Assembly: GCA_036874045.1 (NCBI GenBank)
Contig: CM072343.1
Location: 11,800,001-11,864,000, forward strand
Length of the DNA stretch: 64,000 nucleotides
Direction of reading: 5' to 3'
Source of the DNA: Cymodocea nodosa
Taxonomy: Eukaryota > Streptophyta > Magnoliopsida > Alismatales > Cymodoceaceae
Shown here: piece by piece, positions 1 to 11,378 of the stretch
Position numbering within the stretch: the first letter of the stretch is position 1
Layout: every line of letters starts with the position of its first letter
Notes under the pieces: model-generated
Told to the model about the DNA's origin: nothing
Database searches by the model: none
Seen by the model: only the letters and a program-made list of their open reading frames with translations
Program-made: the position numbers and the translations under genes

Positions 1-482
1 AAGGAAAGTTTTAACATTCCATTTGTATGCTATCAACGTGCATGGGAAATGGTGGAAAGGAATTATAAAAATTTCGTTTATATATAAGGTGAATTTTTCA
101 TTTCCACCAATGTCTTTCTAAGCCCTCCCATTAAGAAAACACACATCGTCGACCCCTTTTCTAAACTTTTGTGGTCTACTTTCATCGTTGTCGCTTTTGC
201 CATCGCCATTTTCTCTATTGTCGCTTCAATCATTGCTTTTGTTGTTGTTGCTTCCATTGTTGTTGCTTCCATCATCATTGCTTCCATCATCATCGCTTGT
301 GTTGTCATTACTTTCATCATCATCTTTCGAAGCTTCTTCCTTCCAAAAAGTCAACTACTGATCACACGAAGGCCCTTAATTGTGTGAGTCCCAAGACTTT
401 CATTGTGGTCACTTCTGTTAGTTTATTATTTTACAAGTTTAATTTTGTTGATGAAAAATTGAGTGGTTAATATTAGATCATA
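1..482. other. Left flank without a gene; low-complexity tract
   Basis: No credible gene is seen. Positions 183-331 are an imperfect repeat of GTT, ATC and CTT triplets. It yields spurious open frames on both strands, one Met/Ala/Thr-rich and one Val/Ile-rich. A TATA-like run lies near 80-90, but nothing downstream supports a transcript. The stretch ends where the first recognisable LTR begins. Confidence 0.6.
183..331. repeat. Imperfect trinucleotide repeat tract
   Basis: Repeated GTTGTTGCTTCC and ATCATCATTGCTTCC blocks alternate in a short, degenerate, microsatellite-like array. The open frames across it are compositional artefacts. Confidence 0.7.
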
Positions 483-979
483 TGTTGTCAGCACTCATTT
501 TAATATACTTGTGATTGCCTAATTATTTTTATTCAATAAACCTTTGAAAATAGGTTTTGAAATGTTTCAAGTATTCTTAGGTACATTATTGGAGAGTTCC
601 ATTGAAAGTCACTAGAGTTCCAAGTAAATAAGACAATTTTATTTTTACACTATATGTTTGAAGCATTTCCTTTGAAACTATCTAAAAATTTTTTAACTAT
701 CAGTGAGTTTTAGATTTCTTATGTTCAAACTATTTTACTTTTTGAAAGTATCTAAAATGTCTTTTGTTTCAGAAGGTTTCATTTTATGTATTGGATAGTT
801 TCATTTTTAAATGCTTTTAGAGTATTTTGTTCACTGTTTCTAAGACATGTGTCATAACCTTAATACATGACTTAAGCTGTCCTTTGAAAGGTTTCGAATG
901 AAATGATCCAAAATGCTTCTAAGTATCGAAGAGTTACATTCTACAAGTGTTTGAAATACCTTTTACCATCGAATAGTTT
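483..979 (+). repeat. SIR-2 5' LTR, first piece
   Basis: Begins TGTTGTCAGC, which pairs with the CAACA end at 16982. It is cut at 979/980 by the solo LTR, and the 5 bases AGTTT at 975-979 recur at 10380-10384. The right part (about 840-979) resembles the continuation at 10385-10560 and, inverted, part of the gypsy B LTR near 45600-45680. Confidence 0.6.
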
Positions 980-1150
980 TGTAGGATCGTCTGTATCACA
1001 AGAGGGGAGGTGAATTGTGTCTTTAGTAATTAAATACTAGCGGATAAAATAAGAGCATAAAACACTTGTAAATGAAATTCTATTCTTTTATTTTAAGACA
1101 TAATTTACAATATCTTTTCAGCTCAATTCCCTTATTGACGATTTTGATAC
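980..1150 (-). repeat. Solo Sirevirus-type LTR, left piece
   Basis: Starts TGTAGGATCG followed by ACAAGAGGGGAGGTGAATTG, the same terminus as the minus-strand SIR-1 LTRs at 28394 and 39966. The other end, TTCCTAACA at 10379, is followed by AGTTT, matching the 5 bases before 980. No internal copia region lies between the two ends, so this is a solo LTR split by GYP-1. Confidence 0.75.
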
Positions 1151-2728
1151 TGTTTGGATTTTTTTTAGAAGTTTTAAATTTAATAACCGCAAGTGCACGA
1201 CGTCCAAAGAAGTACATCGGCAAGTACGGGTTGAACCATAGAGAAATGGGGATAATCTAAGATTCTAATTACAAGAATATGGTAAGCAAATACTTTCCAA
1301 ATATAGATTAGACTACAAAAAAGGTAAGTCCACAGATTTTTAATTTATCGACCAATCAACAGATTAGACTGAAAATTTAATCTCAATCAGACCTGTTAAA
1401 GCGGACTTAAGATAAAAATTTTCACACTTAAAAACGCACGAATGGTATGACTGAAAATTCGGGGATTGAAAATGATGCATAAAATTGGAAACTTCTACGC
1501 ATTAATAATAGTATCTTATAAATCCAAAATTACTCAACCAAAAATTACAAAATCAAATGCGTTGCAAAATAGACAGAATGTAGATATTAATGAAATATTT
1601 ATTCGAATTTTTTTGTGATCTGAGTTATGAGAAAAACACGTTACAATCACGACAATAGAGTCTCAGACCGAATTCTATGCTCGATAGAGTTATAGCTTCA
1701 AAATGGCAACAAATCTTCTCGAATTGCTATGAAATTTTAGAGAATCACAGAAAACTTATAATAGCACGATTAAGATTTTTTTCAGAATTTTCAATTAAAC
1801 AGAATCACTCTAGAATGCATATGAACTCTCGGAATAAAAATAGATCAACAAAACTGCAAATCTGCAAACAACATGCACAACCTTCAATGAATTCTATGTT
1901 GTTTCATGCATAACAGAATGTAATATCCGGATTTCAACATCAACAAACAACAATATATGAATATATATCAATAACAGCACCTTTTTTTATGATTTTCAAA
2001 TGAAAAGAACAAAGATTCACGAATTCAAAAAGGAACAAACAAACAACAACGAATCTGTTTTCTACTTTTACCCTATTACAATGAAAACTAAGAACATAAA
2101 TAACTACCTATGTGAAACATGATAAAAAGTGATACATCTGAAGCCAAGGAAGAGGGGAAAGGGGAGAAATGATTTGTGGAACCTCACAAATGAAGAAGAG
2201 AACCCTTGTAGTGGTGGACGTCCCTCCTCCAAGATGTGGGATGAAGGCTTTCACGTTGGAGATGACTTGTGGAATGAAGATGATGAGATCCGAGTTGAAG
2301 AGATGTGGTGGAATGACCGGCATTCTCCTTCCTTGCTTCAAGACGTGGAGCTCCAAGAGGGGGTGACGGTTGGTGGTGTTGGAGGTGGAAAACAAAAACT
2401 CCAAGAGCCAAGACCTAGACGTGCATCACTCTCTTTTATATAGAGAGTTTCCAAGTTTGGAGATCCATCTTTGATTCAACGATTGGAATTAAATCCCACT
2501 TGATTTTCTTTCTCCAATCTTCAATTTCCATGATCTTCTATTGAATTATAAATTTTTCACAACAATAAATACATCAAAATATCAAGTCATCCATAAAATT
2601 CATAAATGGGGATTGGTTCTTATTGGTTAAATAATGAAATAAATGCATAATATGACTTTAATAAATCTCATGTAAATCTATTTAACCAATAAGATCTTAT
2701 AAAAATATGCAACATTTTAATCCAAACA
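1151..2728 (-). repeat. GYP-1 3' LTR (family A)
   Basis: 1578 bp, bounded by TGTTTGGATT on the left and its exact inverse AATCCAAACA on the right. The left part has the GCAAGTGCACG...GGCAAGTACGGG block, which recurs in diverged form near the same end of every B-family LTR here. The open frames at 2108-2443 lie wholly inside the LTR and are not considered genes. Confidence 0.85.
2433..2443 (-). promoter_or_regulatory. TATA box of GYP-1 LTR
   Basis: On the minus strand it reads CTATATAAAAG inside CTCTATATAAAAGAGAG, a canonical plant TATA box placed to drive minus-strand transcription through the rest of the LTR. The start site would fall about 30 bases further left. Confidence 0.6.
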
Positions 2729-2742
2729 AACTCCCCCATGCT
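2729..2742 (-). promoter_or_regulatory. LTR-proximal polypurine tract of GYP-1
   Basis: On the minus strand it reads GCATGGGGGAGTTT immediately before the LTR start TGTTTGGATT. This is the expected plus-strand DNA primer. The preceding context, ACAAGTAAAAGTTTAAGC, echoes the second polypurine block at 3848-3861. Confidence 0.75.
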
Positions 2743-3847
2743 TAAACTTTTACTTGTCCTGAGTAATAAAAACAACTAAAAATCAAGAACTTGAAATCAC
2801 ATGAAAAATTATTCAGTTCACTTGTCACTATTGAACTCATTGGGCATGGTGGTGGCTCAAACTAATATCACAATCTCTCACAATGTCCTCCAGTTTCAAC
2901 AAGTTTACACTATTGGAATGAGAAGTCACCTGTCCACAAGAACTATTTTGCCTTGAACAAAAAGGATTCACACCCTCACTACTTAAGAAAAATTTCATTG
3001 TATAACAATATGATAATGAATCAAATGAAAGAAATATGTGGTAGTGACTAACTCCCTCCCTTCAAATGAGATAAGCCAGAAAATGCTTAGAATGAACAAC
3101 CAAAGTATCACATCATAGTGTGCTCTAATCAACCCACTCTCAAGAAAATAAAAGAAGCTAGACACTTGAGAAAGCCCACTACTTCCTCACATCCCATATG
3201 TCTCCAAGCCCCCTTTCTACATTGAAAGCTCTCTTTTTTTTTCTACTTTTATTTTTTTTTCCTTTCTCTTTTCATTTCAAATTCTTTTCTTTTTCTTTTT
3301 TTTTCTTCTTCTTCTTCCTTTTTTTTTTTTTTTTGCAACAATATAATTTTCCAATGGTATCAAACACCTTATTTCACCATTAAGCCTAACCTACCCTAAG
3401 AAACTCCTTAGAACGCCAAATGTGATAACTTAGGTGTTTTCCTAAACACATCCTTCAAAATCTCGTAGAAGTTTGGGATGGTCCTAAATATCTCACCAAA
3501 GGTCATGTAATGAATAACCTGATTATGGTGGCACTCGACTTAGGGATCACTCAGAAAAGGTGTATAAAAATAACAAGGCGTAAGTTCAAGTGACCAGGAA
3601 GACTCAACTCAAAACACAAATAGCTTAAACTCATCTTCTTTGGAGAACATCACTATTAGGTCCTGTGCTTTTTGGTTCTGAAGTCTCACCACTCAAAAGG
3701 AAATGGGGTTGTCCCATAAAATCTAATAGTGACAACTGAATAGACAATCTCATCAAGTGTGTTTTTCAAGTAAAAATACAATAAAATCATGCATCTAAAA
3801 TTTTAAAATATGAGCCTATCAAAGCAATTGTAATGAAATGAAATTCA

Positions 3848-3861
3848 CCTTCCCCCCACGC
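3848..3861 (-). promoter_or_regulatory. Second, internal polypurine block of GYP-1
   Basis: The minus strand reads GCGTGGGGGGAAGG, preceded by GAGGACAATGTCAGATTTAA. This AGGACAATGT...TTTAAG...GGGGG block is familiar from the 3' region of plant Athila/Tat elements. It lies about 1.1 kb upstream of the LTR-proximal tract. Confidence 0.6.
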
Positions 3862-4117
3862 TTAAATCTGACATTGTCCTCAATGTAATATAAAAGAGGG
3901 GATATAGATATCATACTAGATTGAAGTCACTTAAAGTCAAACCTTATTCCATACCTGTGATGCCTGCATGGAATTCTTGTTAGAAAAATATCTTGAAAAT
4001 TACATATAAGGTATGTACTAAAGGATATAATTTGAAGATAATACAACATAATCTGTAATGAAATAACTGTTTTAGCCTACTACATGTTGTCTTATTCATG
4101 CATCATTAAATTATATG

Positions 4118-4376
4118 CTAATCAAAGAAAGAAAAACCTTGGTCAATTTGATCAATAAAGCGTTGAATTTCCACATCCATCTTCTTTTGTGGTTTCACAT
4201 TCGTCATCTTTGGCTCTTCATCTTTGTTTGTCATTGGAATTTCTTGCATTTGTAGATGGTTGTGCTGCAGTGACAAGAGCTTTTCCTTTTTCTACCCATG
4301 TTGCTTTTGCTGGTTGTGCTTGTTGCTTTATTTTCCCTTTTGATTGACGGTTCTTCCTAGCTTTTGTAGTCTCCAT
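4118..4376 (-). pseudogene. Small basic post-pol ORF in GYP-1, one frameshift
   Basis: An ATG at 4376 opens a Lys/Arg/Gln-rich frame starting METTKARKNRQSKGK. After about 42 codons it breaks, and a second frame continues with MTNKDEEPKM and an acidic tail to a stop at 4118. Joined by one frameshift it would give roughly 85 residues. Function is unknown. A similar position in GYP-3 (about 54940-55010) also encodes a short Lys/Arg/Glu-rich peptide. It may be chance coding or a small accessory ORF. Confidence 0.3.
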
Positions 4377-4701
4377 GTGTTAAACCTGTGAAAAACTTCT
4401 ACAAGAGCTACATGTGGATAAGCAACAGTTATGATAAAACAATAATAAGTATTTTAGCACATGAAATAATAAACATGAACTTCAGTAATGAAACAACAAT
4501 TATAACAATAATGCACATCAAATAATCTCCATAAAATAAGATCACACTCCACAATACCATAGATAAGAAAAATAGACAACAAAAGAGTAAAATAAAATAA
4601 AACTTCTAACTACTAAACTAAATTAAGATAGTGAAACAAACTAAAAGAAAACACACAAAACAAAGATAAAAGGAAAAGAAAAACAAAATCTACTATTCCA
4701 T

Positions 4702-6156
4702 TTATTCATATTGAGGTTCCTGCAAATTCTCCTCTCTAGCTTTGAATTCAATACTAGTAGGTGTCTTCAAAATAGGCTTGAGCCTTTATCCATTAACTTT
4801 GAAATTGGTGTGGTCTTTAGGATTCTTGATATCTACGAAACCATAAGGATATACCTTATACACCACAAAAGGCCCAGCCCAAGGAGATCTTAACTTACCA
4901 GGATGAGTATGAAGCCTAGACATATACAACCAAACATCTTGTCTAGGGACAAATGATTTCTTACTTATCCTTTTATCATGAATAGCTTTCATTTTCTCTT
5001 TCCCTGAGACAGTTCTTACATAAGCTTCATCCCTCATCTCCTCTAATTCTACCAATTGAAACTTCCTAAGTGGGCCGGCTACTTCTAAATCTAAATTGAG
5101 TTTCTTTATAGCCCAAAAAGCTTTATGCTCCAATTCTACCGGCAAGTGACAAGTTTTCCCATATACCATTCTATAGGGGGTCATTCTAAGAGTAGTCTTG
5201 TAAGCAGTTCGGTATGCCCATAATGCATCCACTAACTTATCTGCCCAATCCCTTCTTGTGTGGTTAACCATCTTTTCCAAAATTGTCTTAATTTGTTTAT
5301 TAGCACTCTCAACTTCACCACACGTTTGGGGGTGATAAGGGGTAGCAATTTTATGCACAATTCCATATTTTCTCATTAAAGCCTCAAAACTTCTGTTGTA
5401 GAAATGTGTGCCCCTATCACTTATAATAGCTCTAGGCATACCAAACCTTGATATAATATTATTTCTTACAAATTTCACAACTACCTTGTTATCATTAGTT
5501 CTGGTAGGGATAGCTTCAATCCACTTGGAAACATAATCAACTGCCAACAACACATAAAGATATCCTGTTGAAATGGGAAATGGGCCCATGAAGTCAATCC
5601 CCCAAACATCAAATACTTCAACTTCAATAATGGGGTTGAGAGGCATCATGTTCCTCTTTGAATTTTTTCCCAATTGTTGACATCTAGCACAACTTATACA
5701 ATATTGATGTGCATCCTTGAATAAAGTTGGCCAGTAAAATCCAAACTACAGCACCTTGGCAGCAGTCTTCCTAGAGCCAAAATGTCCCCCACATGCTTAG
5801 TCATGGCAAAAGGAAAGAACACTTCTAACCTCAGTGTTAGGGATGCAATGTCTCAAGATCAAGTCTGGGCATTGCTTAAACAAATAAGGATCATCCTAGT
5901 AAAAATACTTGACTCGAGATAAGAAGATCTTCCTATCCTGCCTTGTCCAATCATGTGGCATCGATCCCATGACTAAATAATTAACAATATCTGCAAACCA
6001 TGGGACGGCATTAACCATTAAAACTTGCTCATCAAGAAATGACTCTCCAACTTCTGAATTTGAGGGTGCTAACTGCAGTCTGGATAAATGATCAGCTACA
6101 ACATTTTCACATCCTTTCTTGTCTTTGATTTCAATATCAAATTCCTGCAGCAATAC
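4702..6156 (-). pseudogene. GYP-1 integrase (with end of RNase H and connection)
   Basis: This would insert the cDNA into the host chromosome. It starts after a stop at 6157-6159 where Trp is expected. The first part (6153-5896) is the RNase H tail and connection, with an ADHLSRL motif. A degraded HHCC zinc region ending CISCARC lies at about 5690-5800. An uninterrupted 295-codon frame (5673-4786) carries the catalytic triad D27 (GIDFMGP), D86 (SDRGTHF) and E122 (GEVESANK), with 35 residues between the last two, as in retroviral-type integrases. A GPF/Y-type region follows ([14 protein letters not shown]). A stop at 4783-4785 in place of Gln separates the last 28 codons, which end at 4702. 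Further stops lie near 5893, 5800 and 5747. The core looks catalytically intact, but expression is blocked by the stops. Confidence 0.9.
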
Positions 6157-7751
6157 AATTCATCTCATCAAACATGATTTGGCATCCTTCTTTGCCAATA
6201 AATACTTTAATGTTGCATGATCTATATACACAATTACTTTGGCTCCAATCAGATATGACCTAAATTTCTCCAAAGCAAATACAACAGCCAAAAGTTCTTT
6301 TTCCATGATTGCATAATTGAGTTGAGCATCATTGAGGGTTTTGCTGGCATAACAAATTACATATGGAAGCTTATCAATCTTTTGTCCCAATACTGCCCCT
6401 ACTGCAAAATCAGAAGCATCACACATAACCTTAAAAGGATATGCCCAATTAGGAGATTGGACAATAGGGGATGATACAAGCTGAATCTTAATCTTATAAA
6501 ATGCTTCCTTGCACTCTTGGTTGAACAAAAATGGGACATCTTTTAACAAGTTCGTTAAGGGTCTAGCTATCTTGCTAAAATCCTTAATGAACCTCTTGTA
6601 AAATCCAGCATAGCCTAGAAAGGATCTTATATCTTTAACTGTTTTAGACTTAGGTAGATTTGCAATTAATTCCACTTTTGCCTTATCCACTTCCAAACCT
6701 TTCTTAGAGACCACATGTCCCAACACAATTCCACTTTGGACCATGAAATGACACTTTTCCCAATTTAAGGCCAACTTCTTCAATTTGCATCTTTTTAGCA
6801 CTGATCTTAAATTCTTCAAACATTCATCATATGAAGATCCAAAAACAGAAAAATCATCCATGAAAATCTCAAGACAACTCTTAGTCATTTCATTAAAAAT
6901 GCCCATCATGCACCTTTGGAAAGTTGCTGGTGCATTACAAAGTCCAAAAGGCATTCACCTATATGCAAACGTTCCAAAAGGGCATGTGAAGGTTGTCTTC
7001 TCTTGGTCTTCAGGTGCCACAACAATTTGATTATAACCTGAGTATCCATCAAGAAAGCAATAATATTCTTGCCCTGCTAATCTTTCTAACATTTGATCAA
7101 TAAAGGGCAATGGAAAATGATCCTTCCTAGTGGCGGCATTGAGCTTCCTATAATCAATACACACACGCCAACCAATTTGCTTCCTCACAAGGATGAGCTC
7201 ATTCTTATCATTTGCTTCTATCGTCACTCTAGATTTCTTAGGGACAACCTGAATAGGACTGACCCAAGTACTATCAAAGATTGGGTAGATGATATCATTA
7301 TCCAAAAGTTTAATTTTTTTTTTTTTTAACTACCTCTCGTATGTTAGGGTTTAATCTCCTTTGAAACTCACGAGAGGGCACAACATTATTTTCCAAATAA
7401 ATTCTATGTTGACAGATAGCAGGACTTATACCTTTGATATCTGCCATAGTCCAACCAATGGCTTCTTTAAATTCCCTCAACAAATCTAACAAACTCAGCT
7501 CTTGTTCTCTAGACAAGTCATTTGCAATAATCATTGGAAAAGTCTCATGTTCTCCTAAAAATCCATATTTCAAATTATCAGGTAAAGGTTTCAACTCTAA
7601 TGAAGGAGCTTCTAAAGTTGGGAGCTCATGTGGAGTATTGGTGGGGAGTTCCCAAACTTGGTTCTCCTCATCCACTCCTCCAATGATCTCAACTTCATCA
7701 TCTTCACATCTCATTCCTGAGTTTGATTCATTTAAAACATTTAGCATCTTT
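6157..7751 (-). pseudogene. GYP-1 reverse transcriptase and RNase H
   Basis: This copies genomic RNA into DNA and degrades the RNA template. The region has the linker (7747-7310), RT fingers with VCIDYRKLN (7305-6955), and palm with FMDDF (intact catalytic Asp pair) through RNase H (6954-6160; CDASD and YAIMEKELLA motifs). Breaks: a frameshift in a run of 14 T at 7314-7327, a TGA at 6955-6957 where Arg is expected, and a TGA at 6157-6159 where Trp is expected. Domain order RT-RNaseH-INT marks Ty3/gypsy. FMDD, rather than YVDD, fits the Athila/Tat group. Confidence 0.9.
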
Positions 7752-9246
7752 ACCTACACAAGCTCATCCATTCCATCCTCTTCATCTTCAAAAAATTGGA
7801 GCATATGTGCACTCACTTCATCATCTTTATGCTCCTCACTTGTTCCTCCTTTAGGATGTAAAACATTCAACTCAATTCTCTTATCTCCATAAGTCAACCT
7901 CGTGACACCTGACTTACAATTAATCACTGCCTAGCAGTGGCCAAAAATGGTCTACCCAAAATAAGAGGAATAAAATCAGACTTATGTAGAGAATTACAGG
8001 TTTCTAAAACTAAAAAATCTACAGGGTAAATACAATCTCTAATTCTAATTAAGACATCCTCGATCTTCCCTCGAGGGTATCTTAAAGACCTATCAGCTAA
8101 CTGTACAATGGTTTTGGTTTTCACTAGGCCCTCTAATCCTAGGGATTCAAAAACACTACTAGGTATGACATTAATTCCAACTCCCAAATCTATGAGAGCT
8201 TTATCTAATGTTTTATCCTCAATAATACAAGAAATCAAAGGAGTATCTGGATCATCTAACTTAAAAGGAAGGTGGTTGGTAAAAGGAGAACTAGCTTTTT
8301 GAGCTAGAAAGGCTCTCTTAATGACTTTCCTGGTTCTCTTCTTAGTGCACCACCCCTTAAGAAATTTAGCACAGTTAGGCATTTGTTTTAATAAATCAAG
8401 GAGAGGTATATTAACTTGCACCTGTTTAAAAATTCTTTCAATGTCTTCATTTTTTATATTTTCATTTGATTTTATCCTATCAGGATAAGGTGCTAAACCT
8501 ATGGGTTGAGCAGGTTCTAAATGATTTTCTTTAGATTCTAAATCTACTCCCTCTCCATCTAAGTTACTATGTTGATTTTCAATATTTTCATTTTCCTTAT
8601 TTTCTTCTTCTTGTCTAATTATTTCATTTTCTTCTTTTATAGGTGGGGTCTTATGAGTGACATTACCTGATCTAAGTGTTACATAAGCATCTACTAAGTC
8701 ACTTTCTTCACTTAAATTTTTCCCACTATTTTCATTATTTTCTTCAATTGCTACAAAATTTTCTAAATTATCCTCTCGTTCTCTTTCTATATTAATTTGA
8801 AATTGGTGCTCTACCTCTTCACTAGGTTGGGTTGAAGACTCCTCTAATCCTATAGATGGATTTATCTCATAACCTCTTTCTTCTACCATCCTAGCTAGAT
8901 CTTCAATTTGTTTACCTAAGGCTTGCACCTCACTCATAATTCTAAATTCTTTTTCCTCAATTGGTTGTTCATAAATAGTTGGTTGAGTATAATAATTTTG
9001 ACATTCATTTTCTTCATGATAGTAATTAATTGAATTAATGGCTTTTACTATTTCATCTTCAGGGTTTTGTAAACATTCTTCTTCATTATGTCCTAACATT
9101 AAACATTTATTACATTGTTTAACATTTTCTGATGGTTGAGGTGGATAATAATAAAAAATGCAATTGGTTGTGGTATGCCCCTCTACATGACATAAGTCAC
9201 AATAAAGAGAACATTCATCTCCAAAAGCATAGAAATTATTTTCCAT
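7752..9246 (-). pseudogene. GYP-1 truncated Gag plus aspartic protease
   Basis: A 440-codon frame (9246-7924) starts 90 bases after the PBS. Two CCHC zinc knuckles (C16-C19-H24-C29 and C45-C48-H53-C58) would bind RNA. A charged Glu/Asn-rich linker follows, then a protease region with D353-L-G, the DLG variant usual in Athila-type proteases, and ILGRPFLATA near the end. A one-base frameshift at about 7920 carries the frame on to a stop at about 7752. The capsid domain that normally precedes the knuckles is missing, so this Gag could not assemble particles unaided. Start chosen as the first ATG after the PBS. Confidence 0.85.
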
Positions 9247-9335
9247 AATTATCTCCTTTGAAGATGCACAACCAAAACACTTAAAAGGCTCAAGTCTAAT
9301 CTAAAAAATTAAAACGTAGATTATACCATGCCAAG

Positions 9336-9353
9336 TCCCCAATAACGGTGCCA
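9336..9353 (-). promoter_or_regulatory. Primer binding site, tRNA-Asp type (GYP-1)
   Basis: The minus strand reads TGGCACCGTTATTGGGGA, differing by a few transitions from the complement of the plant tRNA-Asp 3' end. It should lie next to the 5' LTR. Here that LTR is absent and solo-LTR sequence follows within a few bases. Confidence 0.8.
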
Positions 9354-9358
9354 AAAAC

Positions 9359-10379
9359 AGTAATGTTCGATATACAATTCAAATAGGAAAACAAAGCTCT
9401 TATTCAAAACTAATTTTGAATTGTATAAAACCTGATCTTTATGCACATAGCTTCTTTCTTTCTCTTTGCTCAGCTTCTATATCTCTTCTTCTTCAGTTGT
9501 CGAATTTCCAGACTTCTTACGTTTGCAGCTCCTTTTCTAAAATTGCTTGGAATTTCAAACTTCTTCTGATGTTGGAGAATTTTTCAGAATATGATTATTA
9601 AAACTTAACTTTTCAGTTAGGGATCCAGATTGAATATTCAGACTTGGTTTTTGAGATTGGGATCCTCTACTATAATGTAGCTCGTACTCTCTATTTGTAA
9701 TCAAACTTTGTTGTCTTTCACCTTCAGCTTGTTCATCCACTTGATCCACAATCCATAATCCATAATCCACGTACTAATTTTCTCTTTAATCCAAATTACT
9801 TTCTATTTTAATTTCCACTTTCTCCACTAACATTTTGAATTTCCACGATCTCCACTTCGTAGATTCACCGAAACTTTATCTTCCTGAAGTCTTATAGAAT
9901 ATCTTCTAAGTCTTCGATTTAGTCGAACATTTATCCTTTAAGTCTTGTAAAAACTTGAACACTTATCCTTTAACTCTTCGAGTTTTTGCACCTGCAAAAC
10001 ACGTGACTAAACAAAGAAATTTATCTGTTCGTTAGTCCTTTTATAAAACTCGAACAATTATCTAACTATTTGATTTTTCATTATCGAACGCACATGGAAA
10101 ACATGTGACAACTTAAAATATTAAAAACACACGTGCAGATAACCTTAACTATACGAGTTTTTAACATAAAGTATTCAACAAAAATGAAACGTTAACTATC
10201 CGAAAGTTTAACTATTACAAATCTAACTCTTCGAAAATCTTTAATTTATCCGACATAAAAATGAAACTTTCCGATAATCTGTTAACTGTTATACTTAGAG
10301 AAATATACTTAGGGAATATTATGTAGACTTATTTAAAAATGTTAATAAAGCATATATCATCAAAATTAAATTCCTAACA
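9359..10379 (-). repeat. Solo Sirevirus-type LTR, right piece
   Basis: Continues the LTR begun at 980 and ends TTCCTAACA. Read on the minus strand it starts TGTTAGGAATTTAATTTTGA, close to the LTR starts at 47495 and 60984. It has TATCCGAAAG-type motifs, CACGTG boxes and a TATA-like TTTATAAAAGG on the minus strand near 10038-10050. AGTTT at 10380-10384 is the target duplication. The exact junction with GYP-1 is uncertain by a few bases. Confidence 0.7.
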
Positions 10380-10384
10380 AGTTT

Positions 10385-11004
10385 GTTTTAAAAGTTTATT
10401 TATCTTCTACTACTATTTATAGAGAACACGTGTCTTAATTTGAATGCATAACTTAAGTTCGTCTTTCGAAAGGTTTTGTTTTAAACTATTCGAAATATTT
10501 TTGTGCATTGGAAGGTTTTGACTCTAAGTCTCCGATTTTCTAAAACTATCCAATGGTTTTGAAATTAAGAATTTGCTACTGCTATATGTTAACTTACTAT
10601 TTCGGTAAGATATCTTTTTGACTACAGATTTGAATTGATGACTATTAATCATTTTTGGAAACAGATTGATCCATAAGGAATCTAACAAATTTAGAGTACT
10701 TTCCAGATAAAGAATTCTTGAAGGAAAATAGAAAAATCAAATTTACAGAACAGATAGAACACACAGAAGGAGAAAAAGATTTTCCACAACTCTGCAAATA
10801 ACTGAATGGTTTTTCTACAAAATCTATTGAAGATCTAGCCTTACAGATTGATCTAGATTTCTCCCTAAGCTTCAACAATTGACTTCATTACAAGAGTTTT
10901 CTATTATGTGTTTTGAATCATTTTGAGTCATAGACTCCTAAGCTTAATCATGTCTCTTAAATTTTTGAAAAAACCCTAGCTCACAAGGGTGTTGTGAATG
11001 AACC
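10385..11004 (+). repeat. SIR-2 5' LTR, second piece
   Basis: Resumes after the solo LTR. It is cut again after GAACC (11000-11004) by COP-1. No open frame of note; a short minus-strand frame at 10645-10878 has no recognisable domain. Confidence 0.6.
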
Positions 11005-11377
11005 TGTGATGCATGTTTCTTCCATCAAGTATATATATGTGTCATTGAATATAGTTGTATTTCTTTGATAATTTGTACAGGGGCAAACTTGTCTTTTAGG
11101 TATCACCAACCGTTGCCCCTATATATGTAAGGGGTCATCCACGTCCAAGGGATGCCATGCCAAACCATTCCTTGATTTTGTTCTCCCCCTTCTTTGTACC
11201 AGCAACCATACAGCAAGGAATCACGATAGATTGATCACCCGTAGACGTACCTATGTTGGGGAACCACGTAAATTTGTTGTTCTTCGAATTCTCCACTCAC
11301 AATCCTCTCTTCCACGTAGATCTCTTCTCCACACCACCCCTAGATGCTCCACGTTTGTTTGATCTTTCCACACAACA
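11005..11377 (+). repeat. COP-1 5' LTR
   Basis: Starts TGTGATGCATG and ends CCACACAACA. It has the same length as the 3' LTR. Target duplication GAACC immediately precedes it. Confidence 0.93.
11116..11134 (+). promoter_or_regulatory. TATA box within a CCCCT/AGGGG inverted repeat (COP-1 5' LTR)
   Basis: CCCCTATATATGTAAGGGG contains a TATATA core flanked by perfect 5-base inverted arms. The same arrangement is preserved in the 3' LTR. Confidence 0.6.
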
Positions 11378-11378
11378 A

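Larger units (their letters stand above)
2743..4701 (-). other. GYP-1 3' non-coding region
   Basis: This 2-kb stretch between integrase and the 3' LTR has no long conserved frame. It holds a pyrimidine-rich run at 3232-3335, the internal polypurine block, and one small possible ORF (4118-4376). I recognise no host gene. Confidence 0.65.
1151..9353 (-). mobile_element. GYP-1: Athila/Tat-type Ty3/gypsy element with one LTR
   Basis: From right to left it has a tRNA-Asp-like PBS (9336-9353), zinc-knuckle Gag and protease, reverse transcriptase, RNase H, integrase, a 2-kb 3' non-coding region with two polypurine blocks, and a 3' LTR (1151-2728) with a 10-bp terminal inverted repeat. The 5' LTR expected right of 9353 is absent; flanking solo-LTR sequence resumes at once. 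The Gag capsid region is also missing. It lies inside a solo copia LTR. At least seven stops or frameshifts break the coding region, although the FMDD box and integrase triad survive. Confidence 0.85.

Noticed and set aside
78-387. Open frames on both strands in the trinucleotide tract
   Set aside because: Low-complexity Met/Ala/Thr or Val/Ile strings with no domain; a product of the repeat.
2108-2443. Four overlapping open frames, up to 104 codons
   Set aside because: All lie within the GYP-1 LTR, overlap on both strands and resemble no protein.
7093-8302. Plus-strand frames at 7093-7329, 7434-7892 and 8108-8302
   Set aside because: Antisense to well-supported gypsy protease and RT coding sequence.
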